Below, one piece after another: positions 20,800-23,665 of a DNA stretch of 23,665 bases. Made by a program: the position numbers and the translations under genes. Each line of letters begins with the position of its first letter. Position 1 is the stretch's first letter. The stretch comes from Streptomyces sp. NBC_01571 (GTDB taxonomy: Bacteria > Actinomycetota > Actinomycetes > Streptomycetales > Streptomycetaceae), in NCBI RefSeq assembly GCF_026339875.1, contig NZ_JAPEPZ010000010.1:1-23665 (forward strand), in the 5' to 3' direction. The notes beneath the pieces are model-generated. The model did no database searches. It saw only the letters and a list, made by a program, of their open reading frames with translations, and was not told the DNA's origin.

Positions 20800-23295
20800 C
20801 TACCAGCGCATGCCGAGGTCATCGAGCTCCGCACGGCGCTGCTCGCTCAGCTTTCCCGCCCTGCGGCGTGCGTTGTCGAGAAACGCTCCGAGCTTGACCT
20901 GCTCGCCCGCGACGTCCTCCACCGCCTTCCTCGGCACCCGCAGATGCCCCTCGCGAGCGCGGAACTGGCGGGCGGCGGCGACGTTGGCCGCCCACCGGTC
21001 GTCCTGGGTCCGCCGGACCGGCGCCACCGCCTCACCATCAGCCGGCGCTCCGACCCCAATCGATTCCAGCAGGAACCGCTGCGCGGGCATCAGCCGCTCC
21101 CACCCGACCCGCTGCGCCACGACCCACGCCCCCAGGTCCTCGCCCTGCACGACCAGCTCCCCACCCACACCCGGGAGCTCACCCCCGGCACGGACGTGAG
21201 CGAGAGCGAGCCTCAGACTGCGTTGCCACCCGATCTCCCACGCCGGACACCACCCCGGATCCACCTCCGCCAGAGCCTCCATACGGCCCTCAGACAGCTC
21301 CCCGGCATACGAGAGGCCCATCTCCCCCGCGAGGCGCCGTTCAGCGTTCTCCACCGCCTTCTTGGCCGCTGCACGCTGATTCTTGGCCCACACCCCCAGC
21401 GGGAACGCATCCCACACCACGGAAGCGGCGGGCAGGAAGTGCCCGTGCACGGCCGCGTACGCGCGGGCCACATCCAGGCCGGCATCCCACGCGGAAGCGT
21501 GCACCGACCAGACCATGCCCAGCCTCTCCAACTCCGCCACGCGTGAGGCCTCCAGCGTTCCGGCCGTGTAGTACCGCCGCTGGTCCGCGATCCACGCCCC
21601 GAGCGGATGCGACCCGACTGAGGACCAGTCCTCCGGTGTGACGTACGTGAACGGCACCCGCAGCTCCGCGCTGCCGGTCTCGCGTAGCCACCTGGTCGCG
21701 GCCTCGATGCCACGCCGCCAGTACGCGCCCTCGGGATCGATGACCCGCAGCTGCACGAACTGGGTGAGCGCGGCCGGGTCGCGTTCCTCGGTGAACCGCA
21801 GCACTCCCGCAGCCCGCGACGACACCCGCACCGCCTCCGAGTCGACGCCCTCCAGGACCTCGTCGGCCCCGTCCAACTCGCCGCCCTCAGCGTCCTGTTC
21901 GGCCGCCGGTCGGCTGTTGCGCAGACGAGGGTCCGCGAGCGCCTCGATCGTGTCCGCGTCGTGCGCCCGGAGGGCTCCGAGGACCTTGCTCAAGGTGCTG
22001 TAAGCATCCGAAGTGAGCAACGCATTCGGATCTTCACCCGGCCCGAGGAACACCGGAACCACCAGCGAGGCCAGTTTTCCACGCCCCGGATGCAACCGCA
22101 GCGCACGCCCCACCATCTGCACAATATCGACCATCGAACCGCGCGCATCCGAGAAAAGAACAGCATCACACTCGGCAGTATCGACACCCTCACCGAGAAC
22201 ACGAACAGACGACAAAACACGAAACTCGGCACGCACATTCTGTCCCTCGAATTCAGGACCACCGAGGTAATCGGAAGCGAATTCGTCCAACACCGCCCGG
22301 CGGTGCCCGGGAGCGTGCTCGCCATACAGCCACTCCGCCCACACCTGCTCCACAGGCGGGTACACGTCCGGCTCCTGCTCCGCTAGCCGGGCCGCGACCG
22401 CCGGCACTGACACGGCCATCGCCTCCGCCTCACCCACCCGACTGTGAAAGCTCAGCACACGGCGGAAGCGTTCCTCCACCGCCGCATGCATCAACCCCGT
22501 CTGCACAGCCGCCAACCGCGCGCCGCGCACCGCGTCAGAACCTGTGTCCTCGCTGGTCAAAGCCGCGTACAAGTCCGGGTCACGGATGTCCAGGCACAGC
22601 ACCTGATAGGGCGCCACGATCCCCCGGCTAACCGCCTCCGACAAGGTGAGCTTGTACGCCACCGGTCCGAAGACGGGCGAGCCATCCTCCATCGACGCCA
22701 CCAACCGCGGCCGCTCACCCTCCGCCTCCCACACCCGCGCCGTCGCCGTCATATACAACCGACGCTCCGCCGGAAGCTGCGCCTGGTCGTGCACGGCTGC
22801 CCAAGGCTTGAGGCCGTCGCCGCTTGTGCGGTGGGCCTCGTCCACCACCATCAGGCTCCATACGGGCAGACCAGCCGCGTGAGCGCGCTGGAGGATGCCC
22901 AGCCCGACGGACGCGTACGTCGCGAACACCGTGACCGTCTCCAACCCGGTCACCCACGCGAGGAGTTCGTCTGGGTCGGTCGTGCAGGGCAGGCCCTGGC
23001 TCTCCTCAGCCCTCAGCGAGCAGACGCCGATCATCGCTCCGGTCCGACCGGCACGTCGCCAGGCGCCGGCCATCTGCGTCAGCAGGTCCAGCGTCGGCAC
23101 CAAAACCAGCACCCGGCGGGCGGAAAGCCGGTTCGCAGACTCCACGCCGATCAGGGTTTTACCGGATCCTGTGGCGGCAATTACCTGTGTCCGCAAGCCA
23201 TCCGGAGGAATGCGCCCTCCGAGAGGAACGCCGAGAATGCGAGCGACGTTATCGACAGCCTCGACCTGATGCGGGCGCAATTCCATCTGAGTCAC
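20800..23295 (-). CDS. Telomere-adjacent DEAD/DEAH-type helicase with helicase-associated repeats
   Basis: The product has 831 aa from GTG 23295; ATG 23286 is an alternative, and neither has a strong ribosome site. The helicase core shows Walker A ATGSGKT (41-47), DEAH (152-155), TAT (183-185) and motif VI-like GRALRLHPGRGK (near 405), with VLGEGVDTAECDAVLF before it. The C-terminal third has repeated helicase-associated (HA) domains with W/G-rich signatures: LERLGMVWSVHASAWD, YAAVHGHFLPA, FPLGVWAKNQR, REGHLRVPRK, LGAFLDNARRR. Genes of this type lie next to the telomeres of Streptomyces linear plasmids and chromosomes, directed inward, as here; some are linked to conjugal transfer of linear replicons (ttrA-like). 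Assignment to that role rests on position and domain order. Confidence 0.9.
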   Translation of the reverse strand: MTQMELRPHQVEAVDNVARILGVPLGGRIPPDGLRTQVIAATGSGKTLIGVESANRLSARRVLVLVPTLDLLTQMAGAWRRAGRTGAMIGVCSLRAEESQGLPCTTDPDELLAWVTGLETVTVFATYASVGLGILQRAHAAGLPVWSLMVVDEAHRTSGDGLKPWAAVHDQAQLPAERRLYMTATARVWEAEGERPRLVASMEDGSPVFGPVAYKLTLSEAVSRGIVAPYQVLCLDIRDPDLYAALTSEDTGSDAVRGARLAAVQTGLMHAAVEERFRRVLSFHSRVGEAEAMAVSVPAVAARLAEQEPDVYPPVEQVWAEWLYGEHAPGHRRAVLDEFASDYLGGPEFEGQNVRAEFRVLSSVRVLGEGVDTAECDAVLFSDARGSMVDIVQMVGRALRLHPGRGKLASLVVPVFLGPGEDPNALLTSDAYSTLSKVLGALRAHDADTIEALADPRLRNSRPAAEQDAEGGELDGADEVLEGVDSEAVRVSSRAAGVLRFTEERDPAALTQFVQLRVIDPEGAYWRRGIEAATRWLRETGSAELRVPFTYVTPEDWSSVGSHPLGAWIADQRRYYTAGTLEASRVAELERLGMVWSVHASAWDAGLDVARAYAAVHGHFLPAASVVWDAFPLGVWAKNQRAAAKKAVENAERRLAGEMGLSYAGELSEGRMEALAEVDPGWCPAWEIGWQRSLRLALAHVRAGGELPGVGGELVVQGEDLGAWVVAQRVGWERLMPAQRFLLESIGVGAPADGEAVAPVRRTQDDRWAANVAAARQFRAREGHLRVPRKAVEDVAGEQVKLGAFLDNARRRAGKLSEQRRAELDDLGMRW

Positions 23296-23665
23296 GAGAG
23301 TCCAATGCTCGGAGTACGGAATGGTGACGGTTCTTGACCCCAGATTTCATCCAGTCTCCGGAATGACGACTTTCACCATCCGGGACACCGAGGAATGAGA
23401 GGCACCTAGCTATCATCCCAGAACCAAGCCAGCTTGATAAGTGACGCACGCGCGTTGACCGGAACCGATCGAACCTTACCGGGAGTGACCATCCGTCAGG
23501 CAACGCGCCCCCGCAGCGCCCTTCCCTGCTGCTGCGTCTTTCCTGGCGGGCCCGGAGGGTCCGTCAGGTCCGCCATATCGCGGAGCGATAGGGCCGGCCG
23601 GAACGGAGTTCCGGCTCCGCGCGGAGCGCGGTGAGTGCCGCGTAGCGGCACCGCGTCGAGTCTGC
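23296..23665. other. Telomere-like terminal sequence with GNA-loop hairpins
   Basis: No gene. Four close-packed small palindromes end the window: TATCGC-GGA-GCGATA (23576-23590), CCGGAAC-GGA-GTTCCGG (23598-23614), CCGCGC-GGA-GCGCGG (23617-23631) and GTGCCGC-GTA-GCGGCAC (23635-23651). A weaker one, GGGCCC-GGA-GGGTCC, lies near 23549-23563. All have three-base GNA loops on the plus strand, which at a right end would be the 3' overhang. Such compact loops are a hallmark of Streptomyces telomeres. The archetypal CCCGCGGAGCGGG end is absent, so the real terminus is divergent or lies just beyond the window. Confidence 0.72.

Noticed and set aside
1..23665. tRNA or rRNA genes
   Set aside because: No cloverleaf arms, TTCGA/TTCAA T-loop context or rRNA core motifs were noticed on either strand; this was a visual check only.

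Overview
The window is high-GC actinobacterial DNA, most likely from a Streptomyces linear plasmid or the end of a linear chromosome. The evidence is GTG starts and GC-rich codon use, Streptomyces-type families (RRQRL zinc protein, XRE-DUF2690, ANTAR, replication-relaxation protein), a plasmid-type parAB pair, and a terminal helicase gene. That helicase gene runs inward from about 370 bp packed with small GNA-loop hairpins, which looks like a telomere at the right edge. The left edge begins exactly on the terminal inverted repeat of an insertion sequence, so it may be a contig break.

Layout. 1-1711: complete IS1182-type element that has cut the 5' end off a membrane-protein gene (remnant to 2187). 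2265-4203: small plasmid-type genes (single-pass membrane protein, 35-aa basic peptide overlapping an RRQRL zinc protein), then three decayed genes. 4413-5849: a secreted protein, a long gap, and a partial duplicate of the 3' part of parB carrying two large palindromes. 5852-7455: an overlapping pair of membrane-anchored XRE-type proteins, one ending in DUF2690 and one in a peptidoglycan-binding domain. 7479-8781: IS3-family element with a 3-bp target duplication, inserted 23 bp upstream of that pair. 9000-11515: parB and parA (overlapping stop and start), with four more copies of the palindrome, three of them inside parB and one upstream of parA. 11750-12798: membrane protein overlapping a membrane-anchored Mrr-like nuclease. 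13619-14158: EF-hand protein. 14536-16263: five 12-bp iterons upstream of a replication-relaxation gene, a candidate origin region. 16877-17662: secreted protein. 17779-19615: second IS1182-type element, frameshifted. 19638-20045: ANTAR protein. 20800-23295: helicase with C-terminal helicase-associated repeats. 23296-23665: telomere-like DNA.

How it fits together. The window carries the maintenance parts of a linear replicon: end, terminal helicase, replication-associated gene with iterons, and partition genes. The most striking signal is the 18-26 bp palindrome with core TGTTGTCCGCGGACAACA. It occurs six times, only at parAB and at the parB-like duplicate. Three copies are in the same reading frame of parB and encode a repeated LLSADNK/N peptide. 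I infer that these are the centromere/operator sites of this partition system, placed within the partition gene itself. Three inferred gene breaks each look like loss of one base from a G or C run, so they may be sequencing errors rather than decay.
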